A DNA stretch of 18,931 nt from DASXRA01 sp036506155 (GTDB taxonomy: Bacteria; Actinomycetota; Actinomycetes; Mycobacteriales; Jatrophihabitantaceae): assembly GCA_036506155.1 (NCBI GenBank), contig DASXSF010000139.1, positions 1 through 18,931 on the forward strand. The letters are read 5' to 3'. Below the pieces are notes generated by a model. That model was not told the origin of the DNA. It was given only the letters and a program-made list of their open reading frames with translations, and made no database searches. Positions 1 to 7,716 of this stretch are shown here, piece after piece. How positions within the stretch are numbered: the stretch's first letter is position 1; the number at the start of each line of letters is the position of its first letter. The translations under genes and the position numbers were made by a program.

Positions 1-103
1 GCCTGCACGAACGTGGTGATCATGTCCGGAGCAGGTCCGGACTCGCTTGGGCAAGCTGCTCGGTCAGCCAGCCGGACAGGTCGATACTCGGTGGTGCGGT
101 CAT
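1..103 (-). pseudogene. IS256-family (mutator-type) transposase, N-terminal fragment, frameshifted
   Basis: Read leftwards from the ATG at 103-101, the translation begins MTAPPSIDLSGWLTEQLAQA and continues SPDLLR. This is the characteristic opening of actinobacterial IS256/mutator transposases. A GAGGAG ribosome binding site lies just upstream on the same strand (about 112-117). After the Leu-Leu-Arg codons the frame hits TGA. If one base is restored, the reading continues as MITTFVQA, as expected for the family, so a one-base deletion lies near position 30. The gene runs off the left edge, so only about 34 codons are visible and no DDE residues can be checked. No terminal inverted repeat could be fixed in the adjacent DNA. 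The family call rests on remembered similarity of the N-terminus. Confidence 0.7.
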
Positions 104-425
104 CGTGTGACTCCTCGGTCGAGCTCTGTGGAAGGAACTCCGTGAGGATCACGCGGTGGCCGTCTCACATCACGACGCCACGCTCAACGGCGAAGATCAA
201 ACACCACGTCTATGGACGCAGCTTGAACAGAAGATGCGTCGGTATTGAACTGACTACCACGCCACTGCGTATATACCGGACGAGGTCATCGGGCTGGCGC
301 GTGACCGAAGCTGCTCACCGACCGGGCAGCGTCAACGCCGGCACCGGGCGTCGGTCCAGGCCCCATCCGTGATCGCGCGCGCGGCGGGCACTGTTCAGGC
401 GCCCCGCCCTACCGGAAGGATCCCG
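104..425. other. Non-coding stretch next to IS fragment
   Basis: No credible gene is seen here. The part nearest position 104 is the leader of the transposase fragment and should contain the element's end, but no matching terminal repeat can be identified with only one end in view. An open frame at 13-372 on the plus strand is Arg/Ser-rich, resembles nothing, and is antisense to the transposase fragment. Confidence 0.4.
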
Positions 426-866
426 ATGAGCCAGCCACACGTCACCCGCGGAGGGACCGCGACGGTCGCGCGGTCACGGGCTCACGAGTCTGTCAGCGAC
501 TCCCGTCGCTTGCTCGTGCGGGGGCTTGCAATTGTGGGCCTTGCCGGAATCGCTCTAGTGCATCTCATCGAAATGCCGGATACCTGGCGGCAAACACCTG
601 GACTCGGTGCGTTGTTCACGATCCTCGTCGTGGCGTCGGCCGCTGTCGCCACGGCGCTGCTGCTAGATGACACCAGCCTTGCGTGGCTGGCGGCGGCTCT
701 AGTGGCCGCGGGGCCAATCGCTGGATACCTGCTGACGCGCAGCGTCTCGGTTCCCTTCGATCACGAGGATGTCGGCAACTGGCTCGAGCCGCTGGTGCTT
801 GTCGCGTTGTTCGTCGAGGTCAGCGTACTCGGCCTGTGCGGCTACGCCTGGCGCGTCCGGCGCTGA
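426..866 (+). CDS. Small four-helix membrane protein, function unknown
   Basis: The ATG at 426 is chosen because GGAAGGA lies at 415-421 at good spacing; the frame is open upstream to 369 but without a ribosome binding site. The 146-aa product has a polar N-terminus of about 28 residues. Four hydrophobic segments follow at roughly residues 29-50, 60-80, 84-104 and 119-141, with a basic C-terminus (RVRR), typical of an integral membrane protein. The loop between helices 3 and 4 carries an acidic FDHEDVGNWLEP motif. I do not recognise the family beyond uncharacterised actinobacterial membrane proteins. It stands alone: on the left is an IS fragment and on the right are remnants, so there is no operon context. 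Confidence 0.75.
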   Translation: MSQPHVTRGGTATVARSRAHESVSDSRRLLVRGLAIVGLAGIALVHLIEMPDTWRQTPGLGALFTILVVASAAVATALLLDDTSLAWLAAALVAAGPIAGYLLTRSVSVPFDHEDVGNWLEPLVLVALFVEVSVLGLCGYAWRVRR

Positions 867-961
867 TGACGGCGGGCACACCATCTCGGTCCATATCATG
901 CCGACCGCGATACCCGCGACCCCGTCAGCTGATGCGGTGCCGGGACGGCGAACACTGAGGG

Positions 962-1080
962 CTGACCGATGTCGTCGAATGGCCCGGCGCGCTCGTGCGG
1001 CAGAGCGACTCCAGCCTGCTCGACGAATGGGAGAAACTAGCCGCCGGCGGTGCCGGCGAACCGGTTGAGCCGAAACCGCT
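962..1080 (+). pseudogene. Possible DUF3516-type helicase fragment
   Basis: One frame here reads LTDVVEWPGALVRQSDSSLL followed by DEWEKLAAGG and EPVEPKPL. The core VRQxDSSLLDEWE-L resembles a segment near the C-terminus of actinobacterial DEAD/DEAH helicases of the DUF3516 type. There is no start codon with a ribosome binding site and no helicase motif I-VI. After about position 1080 the similarity stops, and the coherent reading resumes in another frame as an ABC-transporter ATPase tail. If real, it is a short scrap fused by deletion to the ABC remnant. The identification is from memory and tentative. Confidence 0.35.
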
Positions 1081-1190
1081 GTGGGTGTTCGCGCGGCGGC
1101 GACGGTGCTTGTACGTGCTGCCGCCGTGCCGGCGCCTGTACCGGGCGTTGCGGGAGCAGGTTTTGGGAGACGCAGCGGCTGCGGGCGCAC

Positions 1191-1352
1191 CTCGCGCAAA
1201 CGATCGATGACGGCGTGATCATCGCCCACGAGCGCCTGATCACCCATCAGTCCGTGGCCGGCCTGCTCGACCGCGCCGACGGCGCATCACTCGAGGACGT
1301 CTACCTCGAACTCACCCACTCACCTGCCAACCGCATCAAGGAGACTTCATGA
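1191..1352 (+). pseudogene. ABC transporter ATP-binding protein, C-terminal tail only
   Basis: The frame ending at 1352 reads LAQTIDDGVIIAHERLITHQ, then SVAGLLDRADG and SLEDVYLELT. The pattern DD-VIIAHxRL and the closing SLEDVYLELT are the usual last 50 residues of drug/antibiotic-type ABC-2 exporter ATPases, after the switch-His region. Walker A, signature and Walker B sequences are all absent upstream, so about 250 residues are missing. The stop overlaps the start of the next gene (ATGA at 1349-1352), the normal coupled arrangement of ATPase and permease in this exporter class. That supports this being the end of a once-intact two-gene operon. It cannot work as an ATPase. Confidence 0.7.
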
Positions 1353-1990
1353 GATCCCTCATCGCCGCAGAGATGCTCAAGCTACGCACCGCACGGATGC
1401 TCGCCGTGTGCCTCGGCGTAGTGGCTCTTATCGCAGCTGCATTGCCGATCTTCAGCGGCGCCGTGGCGGGCCACCGCGGGGAGCCGGCGCTCACGCCGTC
1501 GAGTCTGGCCGATTTCCTCCGTGCCCCCGCGCACTCGCTGGTGGAGCGGTTCTCCTGGTCGGGCTGCTCGCCGCCGCCGGGGAATTCCGGCACCGCACGA
1601 TCTTCTCCGCCCGGCTCACGGAGCCCCACACGACTCGGCTGCTAGCCCAAGCTCATCATCCTTGCCGTCGTCGGGGTCGTCGTCGGTCTCGTCATGGACG
1701 TCGTGGCCCGGACTTCTCGGCGTCGCGGTCGGGGCGCTGCTGCGCAACACCACGGCGGCCGTCGGCGCCACGCTCGTCTGGGCGTCCATCGTGGAGGGCA
1801 TCGTTCCAGCCGTCACCAACCAGCCGCACCTGGACAACTGGCTGCCCAGCGGCGCAATCCGCGAGGTGGCCAGCAGCCACACCGCGCCAGGCCCGCTTGT
1901 ACCGATCGCGGCCGCAGCCCTCCTGCTCGCCTACGCCGCGCGGCACTGCTCACCGCAACCGTGATACTCGACCGACCACCCGAAATCTGA
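1349..1990 (+). pseudogene. ABC-2 type exporter permease, multiply frameshifted
   Basis: The gene starts at ATG 1349, overlapping the ATPase stop. It can only be read by changing frame four times: MRSLIAAEMLKLRTARMLAV (from 1349), LLVGLLAAAGEFRHRTIFSA (about 1545-1640, next frame), KLIILAVVGVVVGLVMDVVA (1649-1708, first frame again), LLGVAVGALLRNTTAAVGAT and ASIVEGIVPAVTNQPHLDNW (third frame, to about 1945), and finally LLTATVILDRPPEI ending at 1990. Joined, these give a normal permease of about 210 residues: cytoplasmic AEMLKLRT start, extracellular loop, GEFRHRT motif, and several hydrophobic helices. Family knowledge: such permeases pair with the ATPase upstream to export small molecules. 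With four frame changes it is not translated as one protein. Either advanced decay or several indel errors explain it. Confidence 0.8.
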
Positions 1991-2263
1991 CTCTGGTACG
2001 TCAGCGCGTGGGGAATAGGCGGAGTCAGGCCCGGGCACTGCGCATCGCTGGCACCGAACTGGGCCAGCTGGAACCAATAGACAGGAATCAGAGGGCCAAC
2101 CTCTGGGCCACCACCTCGAAGCCGACTCCCGCGGTACTCATGCGTTGGAGCCCGTGAGATAGCAGAGGCTGGAACATGGCAACGCGACAACCGTCCGGCC
2201 CCCGAGCAGCTGTTCTGCGGCGTGTCGCCCGCCAACCTGATCCACTTCGCGCCGGACGGCCCA
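1991..2263. other. Intergenic, no gene supported
   Basis: Short open frames exist on both strands (for example a 157-aa frame on the minus strand, 1813-2286) but none has a ribosome binding site or a recognisable sequence. The minus-strand frame overlaps the permease remnant. Nothing else is seen. Confidence 0.4.
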
Positions 2264-2296
2264 GGCTGCCTGGGTGCTCTGGTCACCCAGGCAGCC
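2264..2296 (-). terminator. Perfect 13-bp hairpin, probable terminator
   Basis: GGCTGCCTGGGTG at 2264-2276 is exactly complementary to CACCCAGGCAGCC at 2284-2296, with a 7-base loop. It lies 15 bases beyond the stop codon of the secreted-protein gene on the minus strand. There is no T tract, as is common for actinobacterial terminators. The hairpin is symmetric and could also stop transcripts coming from the left. Confidence 0.75.
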
Positions 2297-2311
2297 CTGC
2301 CGTCGTCGCTG

Positions 2312-2887
2312 TTAGCGGGCGGGCTTGAATGCGACCTGAATGTTGGCGCTGATCCCGGGTGCCGAGAAACCGAGCAGCTCGGTCGTGGAGTAGTGCCCGG
2401 GCATCGCCGGAATGCCGGTGTCCAGCGGATTCGTGGGGGTGACCAGGCTCCCGTCGTCCTGGGTAAGCGGCACGGTCACGGGCTGCCCGTGTCCGGTGAA
2501 TGTCATTTCACCGGTGGTCAAGAAGAAGGTCTGCGGGCCGGCGCTGCCGGGTTGGATGATCCACCCGGGTGCGTCGACAGCGAAGTGCTGGGCACCTGCC
2601 GCCCCAACGCCAGGCGCGGAATGGAAGCATCCCGTGAGTTGGGCGTCGGCGTCGGTCTCGCCGGTCGCCGGGTCACGGGTGAATTGCGCCCACCCCCAGA
2701 ATCCGCCGAGCTCATCGCCACAAAGCGTGCGGTTGTCGCAATTGAACGACATACCAACCTGCCACATCTCGAGCGTGCCGTTGTGGCCGTACGCGGAGGC
2801 GGGTGCATTGCCTACAGCAAAGACCGCGAACGCGACGCCAGCGGAGATAGCCACCGCAACGAGCGCTCTCCCCAGTCGATTGTTCAC
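2312..2887 (-). CDS. Secreted protein of unknown function, 191 aa
   Basis: The start is the GTG at 2887, preceded by AAGGGGGA at ideal spacing; the frame is open further upstream but only this start places a signal peptide at the N-terminus. Residues 1-32 are a Sec signal: NNRLGR basic region, hydrophobic ALVAVAISAGVAFAVFAV core, and an ASA cleavage site. The mature protein begins YGHNGTLEMWQVGMSF and has three cysteines, two in FNCDNRTLCGD and one in TGCFHS. It is rich in Gly, Thr and aromatic residues, suggesting an extracellular beta-rich fold. I do not recognise the family. It is a single-gene unit with a strong hairpin just downstream. A long frame on the opposite strand is its shadow. 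Confidence 0.8.
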   Translation of the reverse strand: MNNRLGRALVAVAISAGVAFAVFAVGNAPASAYGHNGTLEMWQVGMSFNCDNRTLCGDELGGFWGWAQFTRDPATGETDADAQLTGCFHSAPGVGAAGAQHFAVDAPGWIIQPGSAGPQTFFLTTGEMTFTGHGQPVTVPLTQDDGSLVTPTNPLDTGIPAMPGHYSTTELLGFSAPGISANIQVAFKPAR

Positions 2888-3285
2888 GCTGATTCCCCCT
2901 TTTGTAGCGCACAATCCAGCCTGAGATGCGGGCAGTCGATGTCGCCCGGCTTCAACCCCCCGCCCGGCCGGACCATCGTGCGTCCAACGCGACGATGCCA
3001 AGGTCCTCGCCCCCGCACGGAGAGTCAAGCGCAGATCTGCACTCGTGCGGAGCGCGATCGATCTGCCCCCGATCGTTCGCACCGTTTCCCGAGACAAGCA
3101 CGCAACCGTCCCGGCCGTAAACGGCCTGACCACTCCGACGTTCTCTGACTGCATCGTCCACATCGATATAGCGCACCGCTGCCAGACACGGCCGTGTCGC
3201 TCGACCCGGAACACCGGGCGCCGGCCAGCACTACCAGCGTCGTGATCTGCCCGTATCGAACCGTGAGTTTGGTCCTGCGCAGCGG

Positions 3286-3360
3286 GGAATGATAGAGCGG
3301 ATTATCACTCGCCCTCTTCCGCTCAGACCCGCCCGTGCGGCTGATCCGCAACTTCGCGCG
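3286..3360 (-). ncRNA. Possible group II intron 3' end (domain V/VI-like), degraded
   Basis: On the minus strand the sequence GTTGCGGATCAGCCGCAC can fold as a short hairpin and is followed by GGGCGGGTCTGAG. This resembles the second half of bacterial group II domain V (GCCGCACGnnCGGTTCTGAG). Next come AGAGGGCG and, further on, CCGCTCT around GTGATAAT, which could be a domain VI helix with an unpaired A. The 5' half of domain V is poor, the terminal loop is ATCA rather than GAAA, and no reverse transcriptase gene is nearby. If genuine it is an inactive remnant. Covariance-model scoring was not possible. Confidence 0.25.
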
Positions 3361-3433
3361 GTCCCGCTACAAGGGGTCCCGGATTCCCGGGCCGCTGCTG
3401 CCTCGCGGGGACCCCACGGCCCGGGCGCCGCCA

Positions 3434-3452
3434 CTGGCGGCGCTGCCGCCAG
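3434..3452 (-). terminator. GC hairpin downstream of the propeller gene
   Basis: CTGGCGGC (3434-3441) and GCCGCCAG (3445-3452) form a perfect 8-bp stem with a 3-base loop, about 110 bases beyond the end of the beta-propeller gene on the minus strand. There is no T tract. The distance and the generally GC-rich context make this only a candidate. Confidence 0.3.
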
Positions 3453-3563
3453 CGGCACGCGGGGGTTATCCGCCGCGTGAGCCGGAGCCGGCACGAATTT
3501 GGTGTGAACGCGTGTCGACTCCGGAGGCCTGGCTGGTTGCTCTCGGCTCGGGCACTGACGGGT

Positions 3564-4671
3564 TCACGGGTTGAATTCGGTGAGTGTCTGGCGGGTGGAG
3601 GTTGTGTTGTTGAAGAACTCCCCGACCGCCCAGGCCTGGGTGGAAGCACGGTCCGCTGACGCCGCGGCCAGGACGTTTTCGCTCGCGCTGGGGTTGGGGC
3701 TGGACACGATGCTCCAGCTGGTGCCGTTCCAGTGTTCGATCACGGTCGAGGTGATGCCATTGATGTCGGTGACAGAGCCGACCGCCCACATCTTGCTGGT
3801 CGAGATGGCGGCTCCACCCGCGAGCCGGCCGGGTGAGGGGCTGGCGATCGCGGTCCAGCTGGCGCCGTCCCCAGTGCTCGGTGGTGGTCTGGGCGCCGTT
3901 TCCGGTCTCGCCCACGGCCCACACGTCCGTGGCGGACACAGCCGTGACGCCGCTCAGCTCGTTGTCCTGCGCGCCGGCCGGGTTGGGGCTGGGCACAACG
4001 GTCCAGCTGGCGCCGTCCCAGTGCAGGACGAGGGTCTGCGGATTGGAGACCGAGGTCGGCTCGGCGAACCTGACCGCCCAGACATCAGTGGCGGAGACCG
4101 CGGTCACTGCCCTGAGCTGGTCCATTGGGCCGACGTTGGGCTGGGCACAACGGTCCAGCTGGCGCCGTCCCCAGTGCTCGATCAGGGTCTGCAGACCCAC
4201 GCCCGGGATCATGGACTCCCCGACGGCCCATACGTCGTTGGTGGAGACCGCTGCCGCGCCGGAAAGGAACCCAGTCTGCGTCGGTGGCGCGACGCTTGCC
4301 CACCGTTTGCCGTTCCAGTGCAATATGACCGGCGGGGCGGAGAAGCTGACTATCCCGACTGCCCACACGTCGCTGGTGGACACCGCCGCGACCGCGGACA
4401 GCCGATCATTGGTCGCGGGGTTGGGGGCGGGGACTACCTTCCACTTGTGCCCTTTCCAGTGCTCGGCCAGCGTCAGCGGCGCCAGTGTCTGCCCCACCGC
4501 CCACACGTCGTTGGCCGACACGGTGGCCACCCCGTTGAGCTGGCCGCCGGCGGGGCTGGGCACCGCGGTCCAGGCGGCCTGGGCGGCCGCCATCCCGGGT
4601 GTCAAAAGCACCAGCGCGGTCACCGCCGCCGCGCCCGGGCCTACCAGATGAGTGATCTTCGCGCGTGTCAT
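3564..4671 (-). pseudogene. Secreted seven-repeat beta-propeller protein, frameshifted
   Basis: Starts at ATG 4671 with GCGAGG upstream. Residues 1-34 are a signal peptide (MTRAKITHLVGPGAAAVTAL, AAAQA cleavage). About 50-aa repeats follow, each with AVSAxDVWAVG and EHW-G-SW--VPSPNP; seven WAVG units are visible, fitting a seven-blade propeller. Three indels disturb the frame. An extra C at 4169-4172 is cancelled by a missing base in the G run at 4138-4140, scrambling about ten residues. A second extra C, in an identical motif at 3869-3872, is not cancelled. After it the last two blades (SKMWAVGSVTDINGI, TQAWAVGEFFNN) continue in another frame to the stop at 3564, while the starting frame runs to 3466 with an aberrant tail (401 aa). 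The role is probably extracellular binding. The gene stands alone. Either a recent pseudogene or indel errors in near-identical repeats. Confidence 0.8.
3851..4180 (-). repeat. Tandem coding repeats of about 150 bp within the propeller gene
   Basis: The plus-strand motif CGGTCCAGCTGGCGCCGTCC occurs at 3851, 3999 and 4151, spaced 148 and 152 bases. It encodes the DGASWT segment of successive blades. Copies one and three have CCCC at its end (3869-3872, 4169-4172), whereas copy two has CCC (4017-4019). These are the most similar blades in the gene, suggesting recent duplication or gene conversion. Confidence 0.8.
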
Positions 4672-5473
4672 GTCGTACCTCGCAATCTCCTGCCGCCCGG
4701 GCAGTGCAGGCGCCGAACAGAACCGGCCACAGAGCAGCCGCGGCATCGCGCCATCGGGAACGGGGCGCTCGACTCCGCGGTCGAGGTGGACGCTTCGCTG
4801 GCTTCCGGCGCGGCGACCGACCTCGGTGTCGTGAAGCAGTTCGAGTGCCCGGTCATCGCGCTGCCTCATAGGCAGTGACGCTGCGAGTCAGCCGTATGGG
4901 TAGGGCACCCGGTGCAGGCCGAGCGGTGTAACCCGGAAAGAGTCAGATCGCCGAGCGCATGATCGGCACCATCACAAGAGATCATCTCGGGTTGCGGTGG
5001 GCTGAGCAGTTCGGCGACGAGCTGGCCTGAGCGGTCGAAGACTGCCGGCACTTGTCTCGGCGCTTGGAGCGCGATCTGCTCGTCGCGGGTGAGTCGTGTC
5101 GATCGTTCGCGTCTCCCAGCTCGGATCGTGCGCAGGTCGGCCGACGTTCCATGGCCTTGTCATCCGGGCCACCGCTCTGGGAACACGGCAGTTATTGCCG
5201 GGTGGTTAATGCGGGCCGGAGAGCAGTAACAAGGATCTGCCGAGTGCAAGTAATGGCCCAGCTGGCAGTGGTTTTGCAACCAGGTCGAGTCGCTCCACAC
5301 CCGGAACGGCGATCTTAAGCGCGCTCGCGATCGCCGAGTCCCGCGCGATCTGTCGGCGGCTGTTCGGGGCGATGCCGCTGTCGTTTCTGTGCCCTCGGCG
5401 CGGCACGATCGCACGCAGCGGCCGCGTGCTGGCGCATCTTCTTAGCGTGGCTCGTCGTCGTCATGATGGTGAC
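4672..5473. other. 800-bp stretch without a supported gene
   Basis: The region separates two genes transcribed away from each other and should hold both promoters. A minus-strand frame around 4866-5159 reads AVFDRSGQLVAELLSPPQPE and then GLHRSACTGCPTH, with fairly protein-like composition. It has no start signal and no family I recognise, so it may be a gene scrap. Nothing else could be supported. Confidence 0.35.
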
Positions 5474-5935
5474 ATGGCTGACGCGCCGGCGTTCCGGATG
5501 TGGCCGCCAGTCGCGCTCGGGCTCCCGTTGCTGGCGGGTGGGATCCTGACTGGAAGCGTGGGCGATCCGTTCTCGCTGCCTCGCGACGGTGCGCGAGTGA
5601 TCGGGCTGGTGCTGTGTGCTGTATTCGCCGTCTGGAACGGGTGGGCCCTGGTGACGATGGCCGCCCACCGCACCGCGATATTGCCGCGCGGCGCGACGCG
5701 CATGATTCTGGATCGGGGGCCGTTTCGGTTCAGTCGCAATCCGCTCTACCTCGGCTTGATCGTCTTAGATGTGGGACTGGCCCTGCTGTGGCCGTCGACG
5801 TGGGCGCTTCTGCTCGTCCCTGTCGGCATCGCGTTGCTGTTCTGGGGCGCCATTGCCCCCGAGGAGCGGTACCTGGGCGCGAAGTTCGGGTCGGAGTACC
5901 ACTCCTACCGCCGACGGGTGCGCCGCTGGCTATGA
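5474..5935 (+). CDS. Isoprenylcysteine carboxyl methyltransferase-like membrane protein
   Basis: The ATG at 5474 gives 153 aa starting just before the first helix; an upstream in-frame GTG near 5447 would add nine residues, and neither has a strong ribosome binding site. Hydrophobic segments lie at about residues 11-28, 37-57 and 92-125. The family signature is present: DRGPFRFSRNPLYLGLIV at about residue 79-96 (the RNPxYLG motif), then APEERYLGAKFGSEYHSYRR and RVRRWL at the end. Known members (ICMT/PEMT-like fold) are SAM-dependent methyltransferases with the active site at the membrane surface. The bacterial substrates are mostly unknown, and this gene does not reveal one. It is a single gene with no partner. 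Length is normal for short bacterial members. Confidence 0.8.
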   Translation: MADAPAFRMWPPVALGLPLLAGGILTGSVGDPFSLPRDGARVIGLVLCAVFAVWNGWALVTMAAHRTAILPRGATRMILDRGPFRFSRNPLYLGLIVLDVGLALLWPSTWALLLVPVGIALLFWGAIAPEERYLGAKFGSEYHSYRRRVRRWL

Positions 5936-6318
5936 CGCGTTGACTGGCCCTGAGCGGGTCGGCACATCTCGTCGTGACCGTCAAAGTGTTGAGTGACCGT
6001 TGTCGGTGACGGGGAATGCCGACGCCGAGCGCACCAGGTGGAGATGGGCGCGGCCGGGGTCGCGCGGTTTGCTGACGGGGCGGCCCGGTCAACAGCCCTC
6101 GGGGGAGCGCTGGCCCGAAGGGGCCGCCGTTCCCACTCGGTGCTTCGCGAGAATCGACGACCGCCGTCAGCGGCGTTCGGCAGTTCCGGACGGCGACCGG
6201 CCGGCAGTGCGGCTGGCGGCGAGCGGATCGCCAGGGTCGAACTGCTCTGGCAATGCGGCGGTTACGGCGGCTAGACAGGGTTTGCGCCGGGCGGCGGCGC
6301 GGGCGTGCGGGGTGACAG
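5936..6318. other. Intergenic, no gene supported
   Basis: Several open frames cross this stretch on both strands, but they are Arg/Ala/Gly-rich, lack ribosome binding sites and match nothing I know. It presumably carries the promoter of the oxidoreductase gene. Confidence 0.4.
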
Positions 6319-7296
6319 ATGAAGGCGATCGTGCAGGACAGGTATGGGCCGGCGGACGTGCTGGAGTTGCGTGACATCGACCGGCCGGTGCTCGGCGAGA
6401 AGGACGTGCTGCTTCGGGTGCACGCTGCCGGCGTGGATCCGGGAGTGTGGCACCTGATGACTGGCCTGCCCTATCTCGTGCGGGCTATGGGTTTTGGGAT
6501 TCGCGCGCCGAAGGTGCCGGTGCGTGGTCGTGACTTGGCCGGAGTCGTGGATGCAGTCGGTGCCCGGGTGACCGGTTTCCGCCCGGGTGATGAGGTGTAT
6601 GGCACCTGCGAGAGCGGCTCGTTCGCGGAGTACGCGACCGCCTGGGAGCATCGCCTGGCCGGCAAGCCCGAGGGCCTGTCGTTCGAGCACGCCGCCGCAG
6701 TGCCCATCTCCGGGGTGACCGCCCTGCAGGCGGTGCGCGACTGCGGACGCGTACAGCCGGGCCATCGCGTCATGGTGATCGGCGCGGCGGGCGGGGTGGG
6801 ATCGTTCGCGGTCCAGATCGCCACGTCCTTCGGCGCGTCGGTCATCGGCGTGTGCAGCACCGCCAAGACCGACCTCGTGCGGTCACTGGGTGCCGAGGCG
6901 GTCATCGACTACACCCGCGACGCGATCGACCGCGACGCGGTCGGCTACGACGTCGTGATCGACACCGCCGGCAATCGTCGGCTCTCGCTGCTGATGCGCG
7001 TCCTGACACCGACCGGCACGCTGGTCCTGGTCGGCGGCGAGCAAGCGGGCGGCCGGATGCTGGCCGGCTTCGATCGCCAGCTCCGAGCGCCGCTGGTGTC
7101 GTTGTTCGTCCGGCGACGGCTGCGCGGGCTGATCGCCAACGAGAACGCCGACGATCTTCAGACGCTGACCGGCATGATCGGTTCCGGAGCGGTCACGCCG
7201 ATCATCGACCGCACATACTCTCTTGCCGACGCACCAGAGGCGATCCGCTACATTGCTGACGGCCACGCCACCGGCAAGGTGGTTGTCCGCATCTGA
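6319..7296 (+). CDS. MDR-superfamily NAD(P)H-dependent oxidoreductase (zinc-free, quinone-oxidoreductase type)
   Basis: ATG at 6319 with GGGGTGA just upstream; 325 aa, normal length. The N-terminal half is the GroES-like domain: MKAIVQDRYGPADVLELRDI, then LLRVHAAGVDPGVWHLMTG, then VPVRGRDLAGVVDAVGARV and FRPGDEVYG. The nucleotide-binding motif VIGAAGGVGSFAVQIA starts at residue 153, followed by Rossmann segments (GASVIGVCSTAKTDLVRSLG, AEAVIDYTRD, YDVVIDTAGN) and the usual ending AIRYIADGHATGKVVVRI. The structural-zinc cysteine cluster and catalytic zinc ligands of true alcohol dehydrogenases are missing, so it belongs with quinone or enone reductases acting on NAD(P)H in the cytoplasm. The exact substrate is unknown. 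It stands alone, with a hairpin downstream. Confidence 0.9.
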   Translation: MKAIVQDRYGPADVLELRDIDRPVLGEKDVLLRVHAAGVDPGVWHLMTGLPYLVRAMGFGIRAPKVPVRGRDLAGVVDAVGARVTGFRPGDEVYGTCESGSFAEYATAWEHRLAGKPEGLSFEHAAAVPISGVTALQAVRDCGRVQPGHRVMVIGAAGGVGSFAVQIATSFGASVIGVCSTAKTDLVRSLGAEAVIDYTRDAIDRDAVGYDVVIDTAGNRRLSLLMRVLTPTGTLVLVGGEQAGGRMLAGFDRQLRAPLVSLFVRRRLRGLIANENADDLQTLTGMIGSGAVTPIIDRTYSLADAPEAIRYIADGHATGKVVVRI

Positions 7297-7322
7297 ACGC
7301 AGCTCATCTGCCAACGCGTTCC

Positions 7323-7341
7323 GTTCGGCGTGCCGCCGAAC
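7323..7341 (+). terminator. Hairpin after the oxidoreductase gene
   Basis: GTTCGGCG (7323-7330) and CGCCGAAC (7334-7341) form a perfect 8-bp stem with a 3-base loop, 27 bases past the stop. There is no T tract. Position and stem quality suggest a terminator. Confidence 0.55.
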
Positions 7342-7716
7342 GCGTCCGGGTGGTCGATCGACTCGGTGGGCTGGTGACCCTGACATCGCCGCCGGCATAC
7401 GCGATCCCGAATCGGTAATCTTGTGCCGGAAGCGCACACCCCTTATCGCGCGATGAGGAAACGTCACCTGGGTGGTTGGTCGTTAGGTGCGCGCTGCGGT
7501 CGCCGACGGACCATTCGCGGGTCGGCGCTCCGCAACGCTGGCGTGCTGGGGCGGCCGGAACGCTACTGCGCGGGGCGCGGTTTCACCGCTGTTGAGCGTG
7601 GCGCCGTTGCGTGCCATGCGGGTCGGTGACAGTCTTGGCGCGGCGTCGCGATCATTGCCGGCTGTTGGCTCACGGCGTGGCCGAATTCGGTGAGCGCTCC
7701 TCGAGATGGAGGTCGA
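7342..7716. other. Intergenic, no gene supported
   Basis: No frame here has both a start signal and a recognisable product. A plus-strand frame at 7487-7693 is open but Arg/Ala/Gly-rich. The leader of the HdeD-like gene, with its ribosome binding site, forms the right end. Confidence 0.4.

Larger units (their letters stand above)
2888..3563. other. Long intergenic stretch between two secreted-protein genes
   Basis: No gene is supported. The 327 bases above 2887 are open in frame with the secreted protein but lack a start signal and are Arg/Ser-rich. The stretch holds a possible group II intron tail (3286-3360) and a GC hairpin (3434-3452), listed separately. It should contain the promoter of the secreted-protein gene, but no convincing -10/-35 pair could be picked. 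Confidence 0.4.

Noticed and set aside
2222..3148. 308-codon plus-strand frame
   Set aside because: Antisense of the secreted 191-aa protein, no ribosome binding site, no recognisable sequence.
4138..4172. Programmed ribosomal frameshifting in the propeller gene
   Set aside because: No slippery heptamer with a downstream structure is evident, and two shifts that cancel out have no regulatory logic; indels are more likely.
3851..4180. Regularly spaced DNA repeats as a CRISPR or non-coding tandem array
   Set aside because: Spacing of about 150 bp matches protein repeats of 50 residues, and the intervening DNA is coding.
3571..4878. Uninterrupted 435-codon frame on the plus strand opposite the propeller gene
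   Set aside because: Its translation lacks any domain and is a mirror of the DVWAVG repeats on the minus strand; the minus strand has signal peptide, ribosome binding site and regular blades. High GC keeps the antisense frame open.
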